The translations under genes were made by a program, and so were the position numbers. Source: an uncultured Pelagibacteraceae bacterium (GTDB lineage: Bacteria; Pseudomonadota; Alphaproteobacteria; Pelagibacterales; Pelagibacteraceae). Taken from it: a stretch of 46,903 nt of DNA. The stretch covers positions 1-46,903 of the forward strand of contig CABXTU010000007.1 of assembly GCA_902515205.1 (NCBI GenBank), written 5' to 3'. The notes beneath the pieces are model-generated. The model made no database searches. It had not been told where the DNA came from and was given only the letters and a program-made list of their open reading frames with translations. Every line of letters starts with the position of its first letter. Positions within the stretch are counted from its first letter, which is position 1. Positions 36,881 to 43,144 of the stretch are shown here, in pieces.

Positions 36881-37209
36881 CTGTTTGCTCCACAAAAATA
36901 TTGAATTTTAGTTCCTCGAATGTTTGTTCGAATAGTTAGTTTTTTATTTGAAAATTTATGAAATTTTCTTTTTAAGATTTCTTTAAACACCCAGCATGAC
37001 TTTCTACTAGTAAAACTTCTTAAATGAATTTTAGTAACTTTGTTTTTAGCCTTAGTATTGCAGCTGTTGAACCCTTGGTTATGAAAGAAAGGAAAATGGA
37101 GAGATCCAAGGGTACGAGGCGTTGCCGCTACTCGACAGCTGCTTTTACTAAAGCTAATTACATTATTTGAAGTTGACCTCCTATGTTTATGTTTGTTATT
37201 AATTTGCAT
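36865..37209 (-). CDS. Doubtful basic ORF, 114 aa, overlapping a structured RNA
   Basis: An open frame from ATG 37209 to the nurA start region (16-nt overlap). In favour: no stop for 114 codons in AT-rich DNA, and the ATG sits exactly 6 nt after the shared upstream element, as at rmuC and the ATPase gene. Against: no family resemblance, codons in its middle (CGA, GCG, CTC, AGG) unlike the neighbours, and a 110-nt segment that is a well-paired RNA. It may be non-coding, or a coding sequence with an embedded regulatory RNA. Confidence 0.3.
   Translation of the reverse strand: MQINNKHKHRRSTSNNVISFSKSSCRVAATPRTLGSLHFPFFHNQGFNSCNTKAKNKVTKIHLRSFTSRKSCWVFKEILKRKFHKFSNKKLTIRTNIRGTKIQYFCGANRCVTK
37047..37156 (-). 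ncRNA. Candidate structured RNA upstream of nurA-herA
   Basis: On the minus strand a nested fold can be drawn by hand. Outer helix: 10 bp, 37147-37156 with 37047-37056 (one U-G). Inner helix: 8 perfect bp GCAGCTGT/ACAGCTGC (37135-37142 with 37060-37067). It opens into a branch with two arms: a hairpin at 37115-37134 closed by GCG/CGC with a GCAA (GNRA) tetraloop and a CGAG/CTCG base, and an 8-bp stem ACCCTTGG/CCAAGGGT (37106-37113 with 37071-37078) with a 27-nt pyrimidine-rich loop. The U-G pair and GNRA loop fix the strand. It does not match tRNA, tmRNA, RNase P or SRP RNA as I know them. Confidence 0.65.
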
Positions 37210-37217
37210 ATTATTGA

Positions 37218-37243
37218 GATATTCGTGATTATTCTAATTCCAA
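37218..37243 (-). promoter_or_regulatory. Shared upstream element, copy 1 (RNA/nurA operon)
   Basis: Minus strand: CTTGGAA, 14 nt, then AATATCT preceded by CG (CGAATATCTCAAT), ending 6 nt before ATG 37209. The same design (TTG hexamer, N14-15, WATATCT) precedes the sigma gene, the ATPase gene and rmuC. It reads into the structured RNA and nurA. Confidence 0.5.
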
Positions 37244-38152
37244 GTCTTTTTTATTTTTAATTAAAATATTTTTTAATTCATTAAAACTTTTCTCAGATAT
37301 TTGTCTTACTCTCTCTGATGAAATATTAAATTTTTTGCCTAATTTAGTTAATGATAATTCTTCATTTGATCCTAATTCACTTAATTTAGTACAGTTTAAA
37401 ATTTCTTTTTCACGAATTGGTAGACCCCTTAAAAAATCATTTTTTATTTTATTAAATTTATCTATATTTAAATTTTTATTTACACTTTCTTCTATATTTT
37501 CACCTGAACCAGTTAAGTCCCATTTATTTTCATTGTCTTTATCATTTTCTTGATTATTAACTTCTTCATCACCAGACTCTGTTTTCGTATTAACAAATTT
37601 ATCTATTAGTTTTACTTCATCTATTTTAATATCAGTCTCTTTAGAGATAGATCTATAGTCCGCTTCAGAAAGAAATTTTTTATTTAATTTAAATTGAGGT
37701 ATTTTTGAATACACACTTCTTGTACTATCCGAGTCAGGAAGTTTACCACAAATTCTGTTTGTATTTAAAAGTCTTAAGTGTGTTTTTAGTTTGAATTGAA
37801 GCTGATTACTCGCAAAAACACAAAAGTCAAATTTTTCTTTGTATTGAAAATTTGTTTTACTGTTAGTACCCCACAGATACTTTTCAGTAGCCTCCCAAAC
37901 AATCAAATGAGCTGTTGATCTTATGTCTTGTAAAGAATCATCAGTGATTTTTGAATTTTCATCTGGTTTAACAAAATATCTTTCAGGTCTGTATTTTTTG
38001 TTAAATGAAATGATTATGTTTTCTAAAACAGTTCTTTCAGAATTAACTTTGTGATTTAAGAAATGATTGAACAGATCAAGCCTAGCTTGACCAGCAAAAT
38101 TTTCATCAGTAATGTCTGCGGTGGGCAGCGCACCTGATAATGTTTTGTACAT
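37229..38152 (-). CDS. Divergent sigma-70 family factor (RpoH-like)
   Basis: 307 residues. The C terminus (about 243-298) is a sigma region 4: LPIREKEILNC, then ELSLTKLGKKFNISSERVRQISEKSFNELKNIL, with the helix-turn-helix and the characteristic ERVRQI. Around 108-155 a degenerate region 2.3-2.4 can be aligned to RpoH (FDFCVFASNQLQFKLKTHL; SVYSKIPQFK in the place of the RpoH box). An acidic linker (190-225) separates the halves. It is not a housekeeping sigma factor and not a standard RpoH. Its own leader carries the same upstream element as three nearby units, so it may regulate itself and them. Confidence 0.7.
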   Translation of the reverse strand: MYKTLSGALPTADITDENFAGQARLDLFNHFLNHKVNSERTVLENIIISFNKKYRPERYFVKPDENSKITDDSLQDIRSTAHLIVWEATEKYLWGTNSKTNFQYKEKFDFCVFASNQLQFKLKTHLRLLNTNRICGKLPDSDSTRSVYSKIPQFKLNKKFLSEADYRSISKETDIKIDEVKLIDKFVNTKTESGDEEVNNQENDKDNENKWDLTGSGENIEESVNKNLNIDKFNKIKNDFLRGLPIREKEILNCTKLSELGSNEELSLTKLGKKFNISSERVRQISEKSFNELKNILIKNKKDLELE

Positions 38153-38210
38153 AGCTAAGTGCTGCCAGATCCAACATTTATACCATAAAATAATGGCAAA
38201 ACTTGGAAAG

Positions 38211-38227
38211 TCGGTATTTTGTACCGA
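38211..38227 (-). promoter_or_regulatory. Hairpin in the leader of the sigma-like gene
   Basis: TCGGTA pairs perfectly with TACCGA around a 5-nt loop, 60 nt upstream of the sigma start; a second short inverted repeat CCAT/ATGG lies at 38183-38196. No U-run follows on either strand, so a terminator is unlikely. It could be a thermosensor-like or protein-binding leader element. The rest of the 120-nt spacer holds the upstream element and nothing else noted. Confidence 0.35.
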
Positions 38228-38236
38228 TACTATTGA

Positions 38237-38262
38237 GATATACGCTAGATTCTAAATTTCAA
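38237..38262 (-). promoter_or_regulatory. Shared upstream element, copy 2 (sigma-like gene)
   Basis: Minus strand CTTGAAA, 14 nt, TATATCT, embedded as CGTATATCTCAATAG. It is very similar base by base to copy 1, including a TTAGAAT in the spacer. CTTGAA with a short spacer resembles RpoH-type -35 elements. It would start transcription about 75 nt upstream of the sigma ORF, giving a leader with hairpins. Confidence 0.5.
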
Positions 38263-38272
38263 GAGATTAATT

Positions 38273-39232
38273 CTAAATTAATTCTGAAGCGTTAAAAAAT
38301 ATGAAATTATCTGATTTGTCCACATATTTAGACCATTCTTCCAGTTTCATCTGCGCCCAATCAGCATCCTGTTTAGTTATTTTTCTACCCTCAGTTGTCT
38401 GATTATCGTTAGTGATAATATTTAAGCCTCTCTCAACTGTAAATATTCCTATATTTATGTCGTCTAAAAAAGTTACGAACATCCTTTCATACATAGTTTT
38501 GAAAGCTTTAGTTTCATCTGACTTTACAAAAACCGGTGATTTAAATGACTTAAAATTAAGATAAAAATTTTTTAATGTGTTTTCTAGTTTATTTTTATCC
38601 ACTTTCTTTTTTAATAATTGGTTAATTTTTACGCCATTATAAAATTCAACATTTTTTACATTGGATGCTAAATCTGCAAAAAATTTAAATGAATTTTTGT
38701 AACTTTTTACAATTGCTACATTTTGGTTAACACAGTGATCAGGCAAATAAGCATCAACAAAATAAATTTTATCAGAATATTTAAAAATTCTTTTAAGTTT
38801 GGCGGTAACATCTTTTTTAAGTTGATTTTGAGGTATATTTCTATTTGGAAACCATTTGTTTGGTGTTAAATCTTTTATTTTTTTTGTAATTAGAGTCCTT
38901 TTATTCAAAATTTCGTCAATCGAAATATTTGTTTTTTTTTGATTTTTTGAAATTTCATTTGTGAATAATATGTCTACTTCAACGTTACTTAATTTTTCAA
39001 CTGGTTTTATATTTTTAGATAATAGTTGCTGAAGCTCTTTAATAATCAAAGAATTTGATCCAATAGCTAAATTAGGGTCAGAAATAATTTTTCTGTTATC
39101 AAAATACAAAAGATTTTCTCTATTTAAAAATAATTCACCAAAAAAATTTAAAATAGATAAAGATTCTTTGTAATCTAATTTTTTTTGTAAATCTAAAAAA
39201 AAATCTTTTGAAATTTTAAATGAATAAATCAT
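38273..39232 (-). CDS. Hypothetical partner of the AAA ATPase, possible PLD-like domain
   Basis: 319 residues, cytosolic. The C-terminal half has DKIYFVDAYLPDH (154-166) and MYERMFVTFLDDINIGIFTVERGLNII (about 248-274), an arrangement resembling the phospholipase D-like/MIT-C group (IxIIDPY...HDRxxx...GxGLDI), but the usual catalytic His-x-Lys is not evident. The N-terminal half is unrecognised. It starts 5 nt after the ATPase gene and is surely in the same operon. ATPase plus small effector pairs are common in phage-defence loci; that role is inference. Confidence 0.5.
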   Translation of the reverse strand: MIYSFKISKDFFLDLQKKLDYKESLSILNFFGELFLNRENLLYFDNRKIISDPNLAIGSNSLIIKELQQLLSKNIKPVEKLSNVEVDILFTNEISKNQKKTNISIDEILNKRTLITKKIKDLTPNKWFPNRNIPQNQLKKDVTAKLKRIFKYSDKIYFVDAYLPDHCVNQNVAIVKSYKNSFKFFADLASNVKNVEFYNGVKINQLLKKKVDKNKLENTLKNFYLNFKSFKSPVFVKSDETKAFKTMYERMFVTFLDDINIGIFTVERGLNIITNDNQTTEGRKITKQDADWAQMKLEEWSKYVDKSDNFIFFNASELI

Positions 39233-39237
39233 AAATA

Positions 39238-41238
39238 CTATCCTAATTCTTTAATTCTATCTGCGAACAAATCATCTTTCCACGGTTGAACATATTGTCC
39301 ATTTTTATTAATTTTGATTTTTGTAATAGAAGATCCTTTTTTAAAATTTGGTTTTACATAATTAACAGAGATATTCTCAGGAGTTATCTTATTTTGCCGA
39401 ATTGATTTTAAAATTCTTAAAAGAAAATCTTCGCTATGTGTCTCAATTATAAATTGATTATTTCTTTCAAGTGATGATTCTACAATAAGGTCTGCTAAAT
39501 CTGCCTCAAGTTTTGGGTGCAGATGAACTTCTGGCTCTTCTATTAGTATAATTTTATTGTTGGCTATAATGCACTGAACTATAAAAGGTAAAATTAATGG
39601 GTAACCAAGACCAATATGCATACTCGATACTTTAATTTTAGAATTTTTAGGTAAAAAAACTATTTCATAATAGTTTCCAGAAGGTTCTATTTTTACCTTG
39701 TATGGAATTTCTAATTTATTAAACCATTTATTGGTAGCTTCAGAAATTTTTGGATTTGCTAATAATTCTCCTAAGTTCTCTGCCGATGGACCTACATAAT
39801 CAGTTTGTAATCCTTTTACAAAATATCTTTTTGGAATTTGTCTTAAACCCGGTGCCACAACAAATCTGTGCATTACTTGTGTTACAGACTCAAGTGCAGA
39901 ACTTGATGAGTTCGAATATCTATCAGGATAATAGCCATTTATAATATTCACATTCAAAAATCTTGAAGGACTACCAATTAAATATAATAAAATATTAATT
40001 AAATAATTGTCTGTTTCTTGTGTTCTAAAAGGGCTTATTCTTTTCGATTGAGAAGGTTTTTTCATAAAAAAACCATTATAAAAAATTAAATCTTTGTTTT
40101 TAAGACAAATATCGTTTTTAAAAAAATTGATGAAGTTTGGTTTAGTAGATTTTTTACCTTTAAAAAAATTTATAAGTTTAGATAAATCTTTTTCAAGTTT
40201 TTTCTTATCTTCATTAAGAAATCCACGTCTTATTTCCCAGTCCATGAATTCATCTGCAAAAACAATGAATGTATCATTACCATTTTTTATAAATTCTTTA
40301 ATTTTATTTTGAATATTATTCTTATTTTTTTTTCTTATTTCATCACTTTTTTTCATAAAAGGTCTTAAGGCATTCATTCTTTTTGCATATCCACCATCAA
40401 TGTTATCCTCATTCTTCTGTAATTTTGTCTCTAAAATATTAGGATTTGTTTTTAAAAAATTTAAGAATTTTTGAAAAAAATCTCTAATCAAGTTATTTTC
40501 AACATTCAATAAATCATTATATGTTTCACCTAGACTTTTAATTTCGATGCTATTAACATCAAATTCTGTCTCATAGTAATAGGGGTCATAGATGCTCTTA
40601 TAAATATTTTCATCTAAATTTTTCCTTCTATCCAATCTACTTAAAAAAAATTCACCTGATTTAAATCTCTTTATTTCCTGTAAATTCAATGCAAACTGGC
40701 TACCTTCACTAAACATTACATGTTTTTTAAATTGTACTGAAACTTTTCCACCAGGATTTGAATAAGACATCTTATCTAAAATTGTTCTATCTTTCACTAA
40801 ATCTTTATTTTTATAAAAATTCTTTGAATATTTAAAAGTATAAGTTAAAGATTTTTCCTTATTTAAGATTTTTTTCTCTTTTTTTGAATATTCATTTGTT
40901 TCTATTCCAATTGTTATATTTGATTTTTTATTACCACTATTAACTAAACCCTCGTAGCCAACATCTATATCTAAACCACCTTTCCCCCTTAACTCTGTTG
41001 GAGACTCGTAATTAAATGGAGTTAATTTATTAACACCATAACTTTGTCTATATAATCTTAGAGCCTGATTTATAGTACTTTTTCCTGCACTGTTTTTTCC
41101 AAAGATAAGATTTATCATAGGAGCAAATTCAACCTGATTTTCTCCTTTAAAAGCTTTTAAGTTACCTATTTTTACTTTTGATAAGAAAATTCTAGGGAAT
41201 TCAGTAGTATTTTTTTTTGTAATTTTCTTCTTTTTCAT
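39238..41238 (-). CDS. AAA15/SMC-like ATPase (DUF3696-type C terminus)
   Basis: 666 residues from the ATG at 41238; a TTG 42 nt upstream is disfavoured because the ATG sits at the fixed distance from the shared upstream element. ABC/SMC-type ATPase: Walker A FGKNSAGKST (46-55), Walker B ILIEEPEVHLHP (about 564-575), switch ETHSEDFL (about 600). It ends with a GQYVQPWKDDLFADRIKEL block resembling the DUF3696 tail. Long lineage-specific insertion between the motifs. Such overcoming-lysogenization-defect or RecF-like ATPases occur in repair and in anti-phage systems with a neighbouring effector, which fits the 319-residue partner. Confidence 0.8.
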   Translation of the reverse strand: MKKKKITKKNTTEFPRIFLSKVKIGNLKAFKGENQVEFAPMINLIFGKNSAGKSTINQALRLYRQSYGVNKLTPFNYESPTELRGKGGLDIDVGYEGLVNSGNKKSNITIGIETNEYSKKEKKILNKEKSLTYTFKYSKNFYKNKDLVKDRTILDKMSYSNPGGKVSVQFKKHVMFSEGSQFALNLQEIKRFKSGEFFLSRLDRRKNLDENIYKSIYDPYYYETEFDVNSIEIKSLGETYNDLLNVENNLIRDFFQKFLNFLKTNPNILETKLQKNEDNIDGGYAKRMNALRPFMKKSDEIRKKNKNNIQNKIKEFIKNGNDTFIVFADEFMDWEIRRGFLNEDKKKLEKDLSKLINFFKGKKSTKPNFINFFKNDICLKNKDLIFYNGFFMKKPSQSKRISPFRTQETDNYLINILLYLIGSPSRFLNVNIINGYYPDRYSNSSSSALESVTQVMHRFVVAPGLRQIPKRYFVKGLQTDYVGPSAENLGELLANPKISEATNKWFNKLEIPYKVKIEPSGNYYEIVFLPKNSKIKVSSMHIGLGYPLILPFIVQCIIANNKIILIEEPEVHLHPKLEADLADLIVESSLERNNQFIIETHSEDFLLRILKSIRQNKITPENISVNYVKPNFKKGSSITKIKINKNGQYVQPWKDDLFADRIKELG

Positions 41239-41246
41239 ATTTAAAA

Positions 41247-41273
41247 GATATACGTTGAAATCGTAATAATCAA
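41247..41273 (-). promoter_or_regulatory. Shared upstream element, copy 3 (ATPase gene)
   Basis: Minus strand TTGATT, 15 nt, TATATCT (as CGTATATCTT), then 6 nt to ATG 41238. If this is a promoter the transcript would be leaderless or nearly so. Confidence 0.45.
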
Positions 41274-41286
41274 TTTTCAATTGTAT

Positions 41287-41312
41287 TTGATATTTAAATA
41301 ATCACGTATATC
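41287..41312 (+). promoter_or_regulatory. Shared upstream element, copy 4 (rmuC)
   Basis: Plus strand TTGATA, 14 nt, TATATCT (as CACGTATATCTTAAT), then 6 nt to the rmuC ATG. Spacing and core match copies 1 and 2. Confidence 0.48.
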
Positions 41313-41320
41313 TTAATGTT

Positions 41321-42418
41321 ATGGACATGATTCTATTAATTATCTTAGTTATATTGCTTAGTGCAACTTTAGGTATCTTATACCTAAATTTAAGATCAAA
41401 ACCCAAAGATGACAATGAAAACCAAGAGGCTGAGGAAATAGCCAACTTAAAAACTGAAATTGTTACATTAAAAGATACCTTAAATAATACTATCAACACT
41501 TCGCTTGGTACAATGTCGACTTCCTTTAATGCTCTCTCAACAGGAGTTACAAAGGATATGACTGAGGCTCTTACTAAAGTTGATGAGAAAGTTGGTAACT
41601 TTAATCAACAAGTACAATTACTAAATCAAAGCCAAGAGGGAATTACTAAAATTCTAGCAGGGGTTAAAAAGTATGGAACTTTGGCTGAATATTCTTTGGA
41701 TGCTTTGATAAAGGATTTGTTACCAGCATCTCAATTTATGACTAATGTTAAAATGAAAGAAGATACCAGTGAAAATGTAGAATTTGCAATTAAGCTTCAA
41801 GGAGATGTTTTGGTTCCAGTAGATAGTCATTTCCCAGTGGAAAAATTTAAAGCAATTACTGATGCACATGAAGCTGATGATAAAAGAGAAGTTGCTGATG
41901 CTAGAACAAAATTAGCAAGTGCATTTAAGGCTAAAGCAAAAAGTGTTATGGAAAAATATATAGTTCCACCTAAATCAACAGATTTTGCAATAGTGTATGC
42001 ACCAACAGAGAGTCTTTATAAGGAATTGACTGAATATCAAGATCCAAGCACTAAAGAACTATTAACTCAAGAACTAATGAAAAAATATAAAATAGTAATT
42101 TGTGGCCCTAATACTCTTTCAGCTTATTTACAATCCTTACATATGGGTTTTCAATCACTAAAAGTTCAAAAAGGAGCTACAGAAATATATAATCATCTTA
42201 AAACTATCACCACAAGATTTGAAAAACATTTTGATAACATAATTACGCTTAGAAAAAAATTAGAAGAAGCGATGAGCGTGGTAGATAAGTTTGGTACTGA
42301 TGCAAGATCAATAAGTAGAACTCTAGAAAATATAAAAGATCCCGAGCAGGTTGAGAAAGCTGTTCAAACAGAAAATGTAGAAAAATTTGTTGAAAGAAAT
42401 AAACAGCTTAAAAATTAA
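41321..42418 (+). CDS. rmuC: DNA recombination protein RmuC
   Basis: 365 residues. N-terminal transmembrane anchor (about 3-22), a coiled-coil region (about 35-105), then the RmuC domain: KYGTLAEYSLDALIKDLLP, VLVPVDSHFPVEKF, YIVPPKSTDFAIVYAPTESLY and GPNTLSAYLQSLHMGFQSL. The domain is PD-(D/E)XK-like. RmuC limits inversions at short inverted repeats and is linked to RecN/RecBCD-type repair (family knowledge). First gene of rmuC-MGME1-like-sbcB. Confidence 0.93.
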   Translation: MDMILLIILVILLSATLGILYLNLRSKPKDDNENQEAEEIANLKTEIVTLKDTLNNTINTSLGTMSTSFNALSTGVTKDMTEALTKVDEKVGNFNQQVQLLNQSQEGITKILAGVKKYGTLAEYSLDALIKDLLPASQFMTNVKMKEDTSENVEFAIKLQGDVLVPVDSHFPVEKFKAITDAHEADDKREVADARTKLASAFKAKAKSVMEKYIVPPKSTDFAIVYAPTESLYKELTEYQDPSTKELLTQELMKKYKIVICGPNTLSAYLQSLHMGFQSLKVQKGATEIYNHLKTITTRFEKHFDNIITLRKKLEEAMSVVDKFGTDARSISRTLENIKDPEQVEKAVQTENVEKFVERNKQLKN

Positions 42419-42455
42419 TTTCTTTTTTCCTTTAATACCGATTATAAGAAACTTC

Positions 42456-43142
42456 ATGCAATGGAATAGAAAATATGATTATCCTTCGTCATCAAGAGCA
42501 ACAGTAGATGGAATTAGAAGATATGTACTAGGAGAGTCAAAACTACCAAGTGTTACTTCAATTTTAGACGCAACCAAATCTGAAGAAGATAAAGCAGCTT
42601 TAGCCAATTGGCGCGAAAGAACTGGTCAAAAAGAAGCTGAAGCAATTACAAAAGCTGCGAGTAGTCGAGGTTCCAAAATGCATAATTATTTAGAGTCTTT
42701 TCTTTTAGGAAGAGAAAATTTAAGTTTTTTTGAAGATGGTGAACAATACAAATCTATGGCTAAACAAATTATTGATAAAGGTTTAAAAAATAGGTTAGAA
42801 GAAATATGGGGAGTTGAATGTACTCTTTACTATCCAGAAAAATATGCAGGAACTGCTGACTGCGTTGGTGTTTATGAAGGACAATCTTGCATAATTGATT
42901 TCAAGCAATCTAATAAACCAAAAAAAGCTGAGTATATAGATTCATGGTTTTTACAAACCAGCGCATATTCTTTAGCTCACAATATTGTGTATAATACAAA
43001 CATCACATCTTGTGTAATTCTTGTTTGTACAGTAGATAATCTATTTCAAGAATTTAAAATTCAAGGCTCAGAATTAATTACTTACCAAAATTTATTCTTA
43101 GGAAGACTAAAAAAATTTAATGAACTCTCAAATTTAATTTAA
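42456..43142 (+). CDS. MGME1-like PD-(D/E)XK exonuclease
   Basis: 228 residues from the ATG at 42456; an upstream in-frame TTG inside rmuC is rejected. LPSVTSILDAT near residue 30, RGSKMHNYLESFL near 71, then E121, D135 (AGTADCVG) and the D148-x-K150 pair (CIIDFKQSNKPK) reproduce the layout of mitochondrial genome maintenance exonuclease 1 and its phage relatives, including the catalytic D...DxK. It should digest single-stranded DNA ends. The gene sits 37 nt after rmuC and 2 nt before sbcB. Confidence 0.85.
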   Translation: MQWNRKYDYPSSSRATVDGIRRYVLGESKLPSVTSILDATKSEEDKAALANWRERTGQKEAEAITKAASSRGSKMHNYLESFLLGRENLSFFEDGEQYKSMAKQIIDKGLKNRLEEIWGVECTLYYPEKYAGTADCVGVYEGQSCIIDFKQSNKPKKAEYIDSWFLQTSAYSLAHNIVYNTNITSCVILVCTVDNLFQEFKIQGSELITYQNLFLGRLKKFNELSNLI

Positions 43143-43144
43143 AA

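Larger units (their letters stand above)
41245..41314. repeat. Perfect 11-bp inverted repeat between divergent genes
   Basis: AAGATATACGT (41245-41255) and ACGTATATCTT (41304-41314) are exact reverse complements separated by 48 bp. Each half ends exactly 6 nt from a start codon: 41238 on the minus strand and 41321 on the plus strand. Each half is also the WATATCT part of the shared upstream element. Confidence 0.8.

Noticed and set aside
37047-37156. tmRNA, hammerhead or 4.5S RNA as the identity of the structured RNA
   Set aside because: No tag reading frame ending in AA, no CUGAUGA/GAAA ribozyme core and no SRP GGAA apical loop were found.
37047-37156. The same RNA read from the plus strand
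   Set aside because: The U-G pair becomes an A-C mismatch and the GNRA loop is lost on that strand.
37218-41312. The shared element as a LexA/SOS box
   Set aside because: It lacks the alphaproteobacterial GTTC-N7-GTTC pattern and is directional rather than palindromic within each copy.
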